Shown one piece after another: positions 21,860 through 28,477 of a stretch of DNA of 28,477 nucleotides. The DNA lies in NCBI GenBank assembly GCA_028714275.1, contig JAQTMP010000003.1, positions 1 to 28,477 on the forward strand. Direction: 5' to 3'. The DNA is from Candidatus Paceibacterota bacterium (lineage in GTDB: Bacteria > Patescibacteriota > Minisyncoccia > Phycocordibacterales > CAINVO01). A program made the position numbers and the translations under genes. How positions within the stretch are numbered: the stretch's first letter is position 1; the number at the start of each line of letters is the position of its first letter. A model generated the notes under the pieces. The model was given only the letters and a program-made list of their open reading frames with translations, did no database searches and was not told where the DNA came from.

Positions 21860-24598
21860 ATGCCTCCATTCAACCATTTTACAACCAAAGCCAAGGAAGC
21901 CATCCGCAAAGCCCACGAGCTTGCCATTGAGCGCGGCCAAAACCATGTCAATCCTCTTCATTTGCTCATTGCTCTCCTGATACAAGAGGAGAGTATGGTC
22001 ATATCTATTTTGGATAAGCTGGAAGTAGATACAATTCTTTTGACGGACTCTGTGCTAGAGCAGCTCGAAGCGCCAGAGGCTTCCGCTACCATCGCACCTT
22101 CATATCAGCTCTATCTCACCCCAGAGCTCGCGCAGATTATTGAAAATTCTTCACGAGTCGCGGCTGACCTCAAGGATGAGTTTGTTTCGACGGAGCATCT
22201 TTTCATTTCGTTCTTTGACGTGGCTTCGAGCGCGCGTGAAATTTTGGCTAAATTTAAAATTGAAAAGCAATCAGTCATGAATGCCCTAGAGGTATTGAAA
22301 GAAAGCAAGGCAGGAGAGACAACTACTCCTAAAAAGCTGAAAGCCATAGCTAAATATACTCGTAACCTCACCAATCTTGCCCGTGAAAATAAGCTCGATC
22401 CTGTCATTGGACGAGATACTGAAATCGGTCGGGTTATTCAGATCCTTTCTCGGCGCACCAAAAATAATCCTATCCTGATTGGTGAAGCCGGCGTGGGTAA
22501 AACGGCTATCACTGAGGGCCTAGCCAATCGGATCGCTATGGGTGACGTACCAGAATCTCTCAAAGACAAGGAGCTAGTTTCTCTCGATCTTGGGATTTTG
22601 GTGGCTGGCACAAAATATCGCGGAGAATTTGAAGAGCGCTTGAAGAATATTTTAAAAGAAATTGAAAAGTCAGATGGAAAAATTATTCTTTTTATAGATG
22701 AAATTCATACCATTGTCGGAGCAGGGGCTTCAGAAGGGTCCCTCGACGCTTCCAACATGCTCAAACCGGCGCTTTCTCGAGGAGAGCTTCGGGCGATAGG
22801 GGCAACTACCTTGCGGGAATATCAAAAACACATTGAAAAAGATCCAGCCCTCACTCGCCGTTTTCAGCCGGTCTATGTCAACGAGCCATCACTCGAGGAT
22901 GCCGTAGCTATTCTTCGTGGCTTAAAGGAAAAATATGAGCTCTATCACGGCGTGCGCATTACAGACGACGCTATCGTGTCCGCCGTCAATCTCTCCAGCC
23001 GCTATATCACTGACCGTTTCTTGCCTGATAAAGCGGTAGATCTGATCGATGAAGCGGCTTCTTCCCTCAAGATTTCCTTGGAAAATAAGCCGCCGGTCCT
23101 TGAGGATGCTCACCGGAGGATCATGCGCCTTGAGATTGAGCGCGAAGCTTTAAAAAAGGAAGCAGAAATCAAGGGCGGTGAAAAAAGTGAGTCCGCCAAA
23201 AATGCCAAAGCTCGCATCAAGGATATTGAAAAAGACATCGCTGATCTGCGCGAAAAAACTTCCGAAATAGAACTTAAGTGGACCAATGAAAAGGAAATCC
23301 TGAGTGCCATCAAGAGTATTAAAAAACAGCTTGAGACTTTTCGTCAGGAAGCCGAAAGAGCCGAGGCCAGAGCAGATTTGTCTAAAGCTGCTGAAATACG
23401 GTATTCAAAAATTCCTAGCCTGGAAAAAGATCTTGAGACCAAGAGCAAGCGTTTGAAAAAACTACAAAGCTTCCGTCGTATTTTAAAAGAAGAAATTGTG
23501 GAAAATGATATTGCGGAAGTGGTGGCTCGTTGGACTGGCGTGCCAGTCACTCGCATGCTCGAAGAAGAGGCCGAGAAGCTCAATCGGATGGAAAATGAGC
23601 TTCGCAAGGCCGTGGTTGGTCAGGATGAAGCGGTCAAAAAAATCGCCGACACCGTCAAGCGCTCTCGGGCAGGTATTTCAGACCCCAACCGTCCGATCGG
23701 TTCATTTATTTTCCTTGGTCCGACTGGCGTGGGCAAGACTGAGCTGACCAAAGCCCTAGCGCAATTTATGTTTGATGATGAAAAGGCGCTTATTCGGGTA
23801 GATATGTCTGAGTACATGGAAAAACATTCCGTTTCCAAGATTATTGGCGCTCCCGCTGGATATGTTGGCTATGATGAGGGCGGGCAGCTGACTGAGCAGG
23901 TCCGTCATCGTCCATACTCCGTTATTCTCTTTGATGAGATTGAAAAGGCTCATCCTGAGATTTTCAACGTGCTTTTGCAGGTGCTCGACAACGGCCGTTT
24001 GACTGATGCCAAGGGCCGCATGGTCAACTTTAAAAATACTATTATCATCATGACTTCCAACATTGGCGCACAGTTTATCGATCGCATGCAGAAGATTGGT
24101 TTTAGTATGACGACGGATGGCGAGGCGGCCAACGACAAAGAAAACTATGATGGCGTTAAAACCAAAGTGATGGACGCACTCAAGGATCACTTCCGCCCAG
24201 AATTTTTAAATCGTCTCGATGAGATTGTCCTTTTTGATGTGCTCAAGCCTGAAGCGATTCGCAAGATTGTGGAAATCGAAGTCGGCAAAGTCATCAAGCG
24301 TTTGCTGGAAAAAGAAATTGCGCTCAATGTTTCAGATGCTGTTTTGAATTATCTCGCCAAGGAAGGCTACAATCCTCAGTATGGTGCCCGTCCGCTCAAG
24401 CGCCTGATCCAAAATAAAATTCTCAATCCAGTGGCTTCGCTGATTATTTCCTCAGGGATCAATAAAGGGGGGACAGTGACGGTAGATATTGATGCTAAAA
24501 AAATAGGCGAGTTTTCTTTTGAGGTGAAAAAGGGGAAGCGCACTGCCCCAGTAAAAAGTTTGAAAAAAAGTGGTTTCTTGGAAAAAACTAAAGCCTAG
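21860..24598 (+). CDS. clpB: ClpB-like Hsp100 disaggregase with an IGF loop
   Basis: This 912-aa AAA+ protein has a Clp N-domain (1-148), AAA1 (Walker A GEAGVGKT 208-215, Walker B D280-E281), a long coiled-coil middle domain (about 412-536), AAA2 (Walker A GPTGVGKT 620-627, Walker B D692-E693) and sensor-2 GARPLKR (842-848). The long middle domain is the mark of ClpB, which refolds aggregates with DnaK. However, an IGF tripeptide (746-748) sits in the loop that ClpA and ClpC use to dock on ClpP, which true ClpB lacks. Thus the protein may also feed a protease. The C-terminal tail (885-912) is basic. ClpC is the alternative name. Confidence 0.88.
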   Translation: MPPFNHFTTKAKEAIRKAHELAIERGQNHVNPLHLLIALLIQEESMVISILDKLEVDTILLTDSVLEQLEAPEASATIAPSYQLYLTPELAQIIENSSRVAADLKDEFVSTEHLFISFFDVASSAREILAKFKIEKQSVMNALEVLKESKAGETTTPKKLKAIAKYTRNLTNLARENKLDPVIGRDTEIGRVIQILSRRTKNNPILIGEAGVGKTAITEGLANRIAMGDVPESLKDKELVSLDLGILVAGTKYRGEFEERLKNILKEIEKSDGKIILFIDEIHTIVGAGASEGSLDASNMLKPALSRGELRAIGATTLREYQKHIEKDPALTRRFQPVYVNEPSLEDAVAILRGLKEKYELYHGVRITDDAIVSAVNLSSRYITDRFLPDKAVDLIDEAASSLKISLENKPPVLEDAHRRIMRLEIEREALKKEAEIKGGEKSESAKNAKARIKDIEKDIADLREKTSEIELKWTNEKEILSAIKSIKKQLETFRQEAERAEARADLSKAAEIRYSKIPSLEKDLETKSKRLKKLQSFRRILKEEIVENDIAEVVARWTGVPVTRMLEEEAEKLNRMENELRKAVVGQDEAVKKIADTVKRSRAGISDPNRPIGSFIFLGPTGVGKTELTKALAQFMFDDEKALIRVDMSEYMEKHSVSKIIGAPAGYVGYDEGGQLTEQVRHRPYSVILFDEIEKAHPEIFNVLLQVLDNGRLTDAKGRMVNFKNTIIIMTSNIGAQFIDRMQKIGFSMTTDGEAANDKENYDGVKTKVMDALKDHFRPEFLNRLDEIVLFDVLKPEAIRKIVEIEVGKVIKRLLEKEIALNVSDAVLNYLAKEGYNPQYGARPLKRLIQNKILNPVASLIISSGINKGGTVTVDIDAKKIGEFSFEVKKGKRTAPVKSLKKSGFLEKTKA

Positions 24599-24600
24599 GG

Positions 24601-24606
24601 TATACT
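24601..24606 (+). promoter_or_regulatory. -10 box of tRNA-Tyr
   Basis: TATACT overlaps the bases after the clpB stop; the tRNA begins 12 bases later. Confidence 0.6.
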
Positions 24607-24617
24607 AATCCGCACAT

Positions 24618-24701
24618 GCGTAGGTGGCGGAGTGGTCAATCGCAACAGACTGTAAATCTGTCGCCCTATGGGCTTCGGGGGTTCAAATCCCTCCCTACGC
24701 A
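24618..24701 (+). tRNA. tRNA-Tyr (GUA)
   Basis: Acceptor GCGTAGG pairs with CCTACGC (24694-24700) with discriminator A. The anticodon stem is ACAGA/TCTGT with anticodon GTA at 24652-24654, followed by AA as recognised by MiaA. A long variable arm and a T-arm with GTTCAAATC make it a class II tRNA, as expected for bacterial tRNA-Tyr. CCA is not encoded. Confidence 0.95.
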
Positions 24702-24731
24702 CACAAAACAGATACTAGAAAAACGCAATAG

Positions 24732-24760
24732 AAAACACCCAGCTCGGGCTGGGTGTTTTG
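24732..24760. terminator. Bidirectional terminator between tRNA-Tyr and the 113-aa gene
   Basis: A 12-bp stem, AAAACACCCAGC/GCTGGGTGTTTT, with a TCGG loop. T-tracts on both strands serve the convergent genes. Confidence 0.88.
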
Positions 24761-24782
24761 GTTACTAAGTTTTGATGGGGGG

Positions 24783-25124
24783 CTATTTCCACCAGCCACC
24801 TTCGTCTTCATCCTTTTTGAGGGATTTGACGAGGGCCTCGACGCGCCGCTTGAGTTCGTCGAGAGCGATCTGCGATTTGGTGGCAAATTCCTCCAGCTCA
24901 GCGTCGTGGCTGATGAGAGAACTGGCATGGACCTGCTCCTTGATGGCCAACCACTCCAGATCGGTGATACCGATGCCGATGAGAGCTTCACCAGTTTCCA
25001 AAGCCTGGCGCTTGGTCACTAGCCAACCAGTCTTGGTGCCGTCGCTTGAGACAATCCTGGCCATGAGGCCTTGTACCCCCCCCTCAACTTCAAAATAACC
25101 GGAACGGACGATTAGATTACTCAT
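24783..25124 (-). CDS. Uncharacterised 113-aa soluble protein
   Basis: I do not recognise the family. The N-terminal half (about 1-60) is beta-rich with SGYFEVEGGVQGLMARIVSS and GWLVTKRQALETGEALIGI. The C-terminal half (about 62-108) is a long charged helix, possibly a coiled coil, ending in a tail of aspartate, glutamate and tryptophan (DEDEGGWWK). The start at 25124 has GAGGA (25131-25135) at good spacing, one of the few Shine-Dalgarno sequences in this window, with an AT-rich -10 (TATATT or similar) near 25155. Other frames on this strand are shadows. Confidence 0.7.
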   Translation of the reverse strand: MSNLIVRSGYFEVEGGVQGLMARIVSSDGTKTGWLVTKRQALETGEALIGIGITDLEWLAIKEQVHASSLISHDAELEEFATKSQIALDELKRRVEALVKSLKKDEDEGGWWK

Positions 25125-25220
25125 AAGTTTTCCTCAATTTTTCTGGGTATAAAATAATATAGATTGATGATGTTGTCAAGCCTGAAGAGAGGAATAAACG
25201 GAGACGGGAAGATATTTTGT

Positions 25221-25249
25221 TTGACTTCAGCTGGTCAATATAGTATCCT
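25221..25249 (+). promoter_or_regulatory. Promoter of rpmG
   Basis: TTGACT (25221-25226), 17 bases, TATCCT (25244-25249). Leader about 17 nt, no Shine-Dalgarno. Confidence 0.55.
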
Positions 25250-25272
25250 TGGGAAACACTAAATATAAACAT

Positions 25273-25428
25273 ATGTCACAAGACAATCTCATCATTTTAA
25301 AAAACAAGGAGACAGGCGAGGCGTATTATACTCGCAAAAACAAGCGCAAAGTACCTCGAAAAATTGAGCTCAAAAAGTTCAGTAAAAAACTCCGCAAGCA
25401 CGTCATTTTCAAGGAGGCTAAAAAGTAG
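25273..25428 (+). CDS. rpmG: 50S ribosomal protein bL33
   Basis: A 51-aa frame encodes MSQDNLIILKNKETGEAYYT followed by RKNKRKVPRKIELKKFSKKL and RKHVIFKEAKK. The YYTRKNKRKVP and KHVIFKEAK segments match bL33 YTTTKNKR-P and KHVxYKEAK. The zinc-binding cysteines of C+ types are absent, so this is the C-minus form. It is a structural protein of the 50S E-site region. The gene is isolated from other ribosomal genes here. Confidence 0.93.
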   Translation: MSQDNLIILKNKETGEAYYTRKNKRKVPRKIELKKFSKKLRKHVIFKEAKK

Positions 25429-25445
25429 TTTCTAAAATAAATCCT

Positions 25446-26063
25446 TTGATTTTCTCGGATAAAGAACGCCAAGCGCCTCTCGCCCTAAAAGATACCGAGC
25501 CAAGTCACTTGGCTCGGTATCTTTTTGCAAGTAGTTTTTTGACTAAAAATGACAGTGTTTTGGATGCCCCGTGTGGAAGTGGGTACGGATCAAAACAATT
25601 GGCCAGTAAGGCTGGAAAAGTTAGAGGTGTAGATATTTTTCAAGGCGCCATCAATCACGCAAAAGAATTTTTTTCTGATCCCAAGATTTCCTTTATAGTT
25701 GGCGATGTTGAAAAACTAAATGAAATCGTTGAAGCTAAAAGCCTCGATGTTGTAGTTAGTTTTGAGGGCATTGAACATCTCCACGATCAAGTTAAATTTT
25801 TAAGCGCAGTGAAGGAAAGTTTGAAGACCAACGGCATTTTTATTGTCTCAACTCCAAGGAAACCCCACGGGAGTCCTTACCATACGGTTGAATTTTCACA
25901 GCAAGAATTTATTGATATCTTGTCCAAAAAATTTGTTATAGAAAAAATGTTCGGACAGATTTTTACAGATATTTTTGATATGAATGAAAGAAAAGAAGAT
26001 CCACACAGTCACAAAAGATTCAATTTTATTGCCATTTGTAGGCCAAAAGAGGAAGGAAAATAA
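25446..26063 (+). CDS. Class I SAM-dependent methyltransferase with embedded hairpin
   Basis: The 205-aa protein has motif I VLDAPCGSGYG (38-48), motif II acidic GVD (61-63), a VVVSFEGIEHLHD motif IV region (about 102-114) and a GIFIVSTPRKP post-motif. The substrate is unknown; the pattern is of a UbiE/small-molecule or lipid-linked type. The start TTG at 25446 is the only one that keeps the EPSHLARYLFAS helix, which the family has, so an internal start is unlikely. That same stretch is encoded by a perfect 15-bp hairpin with T5 (25491-25526), which looks like the rpmG terminator. It starts 17 bases after rpmG. Confidence 0.8.
   Translation: MIFSDKERQAPLALKDTEPSHLARYLFASSFLTKNDSVLDAPCGSGYGSKQLASKAGKVRGVDIFQGAINHAKEFFSDPKISFIVGDVEKLNEIVEAKSLDVVVSFEGIEHLHDQVKFLSAVKESLKTNGIFIVSTPRKPHGSPYHTVEFSQQEFIDILSKKFVIEKMFGQIFTDIFDMNERKEDPHSHKRFNFIAICRPKEEGK
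25491..25526 (+). terminator. Perfect terminator hairpin inside the methyltransferase frame
   Basis: GATACCGAGCCAAGT and its exact complement (25507-25521) flank one base and are followed by TTTTT. This is a strong intrinsic terminator for rpmG, placed 45 bases inside the next ORF. Translation of that ORF could prevent its folding. Confidence 0.7.
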
Positions 26064-26096
26064 GAATCAGACCATTTTATTAAAGCCAAAAATGTG

Positions 26097-26102
26097 TATA
26101 AT
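26097..26102 (+). promoter_or_regulatory. -10 box of tRNA-Trp
   Basis: Consensus TATAAT, 10 bases before the tRNA 5' end. Confidence 0.6.
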
Positions 26103-26112
26103 AGCAGTCATT

Positions 26113-26184
26113 GGGCCTGTAGTTTCAATGGTAAAACATCGCACTCCAAACGCGAGGTTCCCCGTTCGAGTCGGGGCGGGCCCG
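26113..26184 (+). tRNA. tRNA-Trp (CCA anticodon)
   Basis: Acceptor GGGCCTG pairs with CGGGCCC (26177-26183). D-arm GTTT/AAAC, anticodon loop CTCCAAA with anticodon CCA at 26146-26148, T-arm CCCCG/CGGGG. The discriminator is G. The closing pair of the anticodon stem is an A-C mismatch. CCA is not encoded. A36-A37-A38 fits a MiaA substrate. Confidence 0.92.
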
Positions 26185-26214
26185 CCTGCCGTAATCTAAG
26201 AGGATTGAGATTTT

Positions 26215-26222
26215 GATATACT
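26215..26222 (+). promoter_or_regulatory. Extended -10 box of the VanX-like gene
   Basis: TATACT (26217-26222) preceded by TGA ends 7 bases before the ATG at 26229: a leaderless unit. Confidence 0.6.
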
Positions 26223-26228
26223 AAAGCA

Positions 26229-26915
26229 ATGTTCAACCAAATCTCAAAAATCCTTCCTCGCTCTGAATGGAATAAGGTCACTATTGAAGAAAATAATGAA
26301 GAACTTATTGAGGTAATTGAGTCAAAGAAACTAAAAATAATTGAACTTGAAAAAAGCTACCAACCAGTATATTTTGTAAGGATGGTCGTTGCTGAGAAAT
26401 TATACAAGGCAGCAGAGTTGTTACCAGAAAATATTAATCTAGCCTTCATAGAAGGATACAGAAGCCTCAAAAATCAAAAAGATCTTTGGGATGCCGAATT
26501 TGAGAACTTAAGGGAACTCAATCCTGATTGGAGTAATGAGAAAATAGAACAACAAGTGCGACTTGTGGTTGCTAGACCACACCCGCTCGCTAATCATCAT
26601 TGTGGTGGGGCGGTTGATGTAACCCTAATTCACTCAGATGGAACATTTCTAGATATGGGAAGTCCATATCCTGATAAAGGGTATAATATCGAAATCCAAA
26701 AGAAATATCCTATGTTTGGTATAGATCTTTCTAAAGAACAAGCTAATAATCGGACATTACTTCGTAGTGCAATGAGCGACGCAGGTTTTGTCTATTATCC
26801 AGGTGAATGGTGGCATTATTGTTATGGTGATCGTATGTGGGCAGTCTATACTGATCAAGAGAGCTGTTTTTATGGTCCGGTTGATATGGAAGGGGGACAG
26901 GATGTCAAAGTTTAA
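26229..26915 (+). CDS. VanX-like D-alanyl-D-alanine dipeptidase (M15)
   Basis: The 228-aa protein belongs to the M15D metallopeptidases. Zinc ligands H123 and D130 lie in HHCGGAVD, and H196 with catalytic E193 in GEWWHY. Arginine R78 in IEGYRSL matches VanX R71, which stabilises the transition state. VanX-type enzymes cut the D-Ala-D-Ala dipeptide and, with VanA-type ligases, give glycopeptide resistance; alone they recycle D-Ala. No signal peptide is visible, so it is cytoplasmic. No vanH/vanA genes are nearby. The ATG follows a -10 box by 7 bases and the gene overlaps the next by 14 bases. Confidence 0.9.
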   Translation: MFNQISKILPRSEWNKVTIEENNEELIEVIESKKLKIIELEKSYQPVYFVRMVVAEKLYKAAELLPENINLAFIEGYRSLKNQKDLWDAEFENLRELNPDWSNEKIEQQVRLVVARPHPLANHHCGGAVDVTLIHSDGTFLDMGSPYPDKGYNIEIQKKYPMFGIDLSKEQANNRTLLRSAMSDAGFVYYPGEWWHYCYGDRMWAVYTDQESCFYGPVDMEGGQDVKV

Positions 26916-27510
26916 TATGAAATCCAAACTCAAACTCAAAACCATTTTTCTTCTTCCAGGATTTATGATGCAGGCAAAAGATAAACCTTTTTCTTGGCTT
27001 GTTAAATATTTAGAAGCAAAGGGAATGAGGGTAGTCAAAGTTCCTATCAATTGGAAAAATAGAGTCTTATCTCAAAACGCCATAGAATTTATCGATTTTT
27101 ATAGTAAACAGAAGTCAGAAGAAAATTATGTCTTGGGATTTTCCTACGGAGCAGTGATCACTATTCTCACCGCAAATATTTTAAAACCCAAAAAGATATT
27201 TCTCTGCTCGCTTAGTCCGGACTTTAGCGAGGATCGGGAATGGATGAAAACAATAGAAGTAAAAAAATACATTGGGACAAGAAGATTTGCCGATACTTTG
27301 ACCCGAAGCGGAAGAAAAATTGCTCAGAAACTGATGATTCCTTCAGTCGTATTTTATGGCGAAGCCGAAGGGAAAGAATTCCCTCAGCTGGTAAAGAGAT
27401 GCAAGGAAACAGTGCGGCTGGCTAAAAATTCAAAGCTAATAGTGGTTGAAGAGGCGCCTCACGACATTAATTTTCCTGCTTATCGAGAGGCTATTAAAAA
27501 GGTAATTTAA
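26902..27510 (+). CDS. Alpha/beta hydrolase
   Basis: The 202-aa protein has the FLLPGF oxyanion-hole strand (16-21), the nucleophile elbow GFSYGA (S81) and a C-terminal histidine H187 in EAPHDI. The acid may be E154 or E156 in YGEAEG. The chain is short with little cap domain. Substrate unknown; esterase or peptidase-like. The ATG at 26902 overlaps the dipeptidase stop by 14 bases and has AGGGGG just before it, so translation is coupled. It ends 3 bases before convergent miaA. Confidence 0.82.
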   Translation: MSKFNMKSKLKLKTIFLLPGFMMQAKDKPFSWLVKYLEAKGMRVVKVPINWKNRVLSQNAIEFIDFYSKQKSEENYVLGFSYGAVITILTANILKPKKIFLCSLSPDFSEDREWMKTIEVKKYIGTRRFADTLTRSGRKIAQKLMIPSVVFYGEAEGKEFPQLVKRCKETVRLAKNSKLIVVEEAPHDINFPAYREAIKKVI

Positions 27511-27513
27511 AAT

Positions 27514-28449
27514 CTAAAGTCCTTTTATTTTATTATACTCAAGCTTGTTATCTTTCAGCCACTTTATCCTCGTATCCCGCTGAAACCATTTCATTTGACG
27601 CTTGGCATACTGGCGAATAGCGACCTCTAAATCATGAAGCATTTCAGTCTTTTGGATTTTCTTTTGTAGAAAAAGGGCCAGGTAGCGATATTCGAGGCCG
27701 AGACTTTCCATAGCTTTCCAGGAAAGACCATCCCTATGGAGTTGTCTGGCTTCTGTAACCATTCCTTGCTGCATACGTTTGATGAGGCGGTCGTGTATGC
27801 GTGCGTGTAGGGTTTTGTCTGTAGGCTTGATACCTATCTGGACGGCTCTATAGCGAGGGCTATTTTTAATTTTTGGAACCTTGCCAAGGGCTTGAGCAAT
27901 CTCAATTGCTCGGATCAGACGGACTCTGTTTTGGGGATCAATATTTTTGGCACGCGCTGGGTCCTGTTTTTTTAAGAGAGCGAAAAGCTGGGGGGCGGTT
28001 TTGGTTGAAAGTTTGCTTCTCAGTTTTTTATCAGCCTTAACATCAGGCAGGACTACTCCGTCAACAATGGATTGGATATAAAAGCCAGTGCCGCCACAGA
28101 GAACAGGAAGCTTGCCACGACTGAGAATGTCAGTGATTTTTTCTTCGGCCATTTTTCTAAAGCGGTCCACCGTAAACTGTCTATCGTGTTGCCCACTAAT
28201 AGTCCGCGGACTGGCCACGTCTAGCAGATGGTGAGGGATGCCACCCATTTCCTTTTTTGTAATCTTGCCTGTACCAATATCCAGACCCTTGTAGACCTGA
28301 CGTGAGTCTGCAGAAATAATTTCCGCGCCTTGAGGGGTTTTTAAGGCAATTTTCACCGCTAAGTCACTTTTACCCGAGGCTGTGGGGCCGAGGATGACGA
28401 GGATGGTGGGGAGGTGAGCAGAGTTTTGTTTCTTTTGTATTTTTTTCAT
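27514..28449 (-). CDS. miaA: tRNA dimethylallyltransferase
   Basis: A 311-aa enzyme that adds an isopentenyl group to A37 of tRNAs reading U-starting codons. P-loop GPTASGKSD (21-29), SADSRQVYKGLDIGTGK, the GGTGFYIQS active-site segment and NRVRLIRAIEI are all family hallmarks. Both tRNAs in the window, Tyr and Trp, carry the A36-A37-A38 sequence it needs. The ATG at 28449 is near the window edge; the promoter was not examined further. It is convergent with the hydrolase gene. Confidence 0.95.
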   Translation of the reverse strand: MKKIQKKQNSAHLPTILVILGPTASGKSDLAVKIALKTPQGAEIISADSRQVYKGLDIGTGKITKKEMGGIPHHLLDVASPRTISGQHDRQFTVDRFRKMAEEKITDILSRGKLPVLCGGTGFYIQSIVDGVVLPDVKADKKLRSKLSTKTAPQLFALLKKQDPARAKNIDPQNRVRLIRAIEIAQALGKVPKIKNSPRYRAVQIGIKPTDKTLHARIHDRLIKRMQQGMVTEARQLHRDGLSWKAMESLGLEYRYLALFLQKKIQKTEMLHDLEVAIRQYAKRQMKWFQRDTRIKWLKDNKLEYNKIKGL

Positions 28450-28477
28450 ATCAATCTTTTACGAAATTAATAAGTTT

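Noticed and set aside
24695..24991. 98-aa minus-strand ORF next to tRNA-Tyr
   Set aside because: It runs through the bidirectional terminator and overlaps the 113-aa gene, which has a Shine-Dalgarno and better protein character.
26229..26915. Glycopeptide resistance cluster around the VanX-like gene
   Set aside because: There is no vanA/vanB-type ligase or vanH dehydrogenase nearby, so the gene may only recycle D-Ala-D-Ala.
1..28477. CRISPR arrays, insertion sequences and phage genes
   Set aside because: No regularly spaced direct repeats, no transposase and no phage structural gene were seen; the only mobile-element hint is the weak recombinase-like scrap at 20082-20174.

Overview
The window reads as chromosomal DNA of a Candidate Phyla Radiation (Patescibacteria, probably Parcubacteria-like) bacterium. 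The basis is its gene content and style: a short IF-2 without the long N-terminal domains, DUF5666- and DUF5667-type surface/regulatory proteins, Ser/Thr-rich exported proteins with Fn3-like modules, very few Shine-Dalgarno sequences, and many start codons lying 6-8 bases after a -10 box, which points to leaderless mRNAs. This assignment is inferred from family patterns, not from a marker tree.

Layout. 1-552 (-) is the start of a multi-pass membrane protein cut by the window edge. 611-1481 is an SOS unit: a promoter with a GAAC-N4-GTTC LexA box in its spacer, a 77-aa unknown protein and lexA. 1527-4966 holds an ABC-F ATPase, a GIY-YIG protein, an HI0933-type flavoprotein (-) and a VOC protein. 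4967-6447 is a DEAD-box helicase behind a long leader. 6512-11130 is a cell-envelope block: class A beta-lactamase-like hydrolase, an Ig-like surface protein with a VPSTG sorting-like tail, an exported DUF5666-like protein, an ECF sigma factor with its membrane partner, and DoxX. 11281-14117 holds a peptidoglycan-binding/Fn3 protein, DedA, two pilin-like proteins and a DUF378 protein. 14201-16740 is a second ECF sigma factor, a DUF5667 membrane protein (putative anti-sigma) and a double-Fn3 exported protein. 16792-19202 (-) is DUF4446-infB-rbfA. 19254-20600 looks accessory: an odd 143-aa ORF with a possible frameshift, a 27-aa ORF, a possible tyrosine-recombinase scrap and a candidate structured RNA. 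20604-24598 has cysteine desulfurase and a ClpB-like disaggregase. The rest holds tRNA-Tyr, a 113-aa protein (-), rpmG (bL33), a methyltransferase, tRNA-Trp, a VanX-like dipeptidase, an alpha/beta hydrolase and miaA (-).

The most interesting signals are regulatory. (1) A near-identical non-sigma70 promoter (TGTMAW-N16-CGTCAY) precedes the second ECF sigma gene and the distant peptidoglycan-binding/Fn3 gene, and a weaker copy precedes the Fn3 gene downstream of the sigma operon. This suggests an autoregulated cell-surface regulon. (2) A textbook Gram-positive-type SOS box controls an uncharacterised small protein together with lexA. (3) An unassigned ~275-nt chain of hairpins has its own promoter and terminator. 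(4) A perfect 15-bp terminator hairpin lies inside the methyltransferase reading frame.
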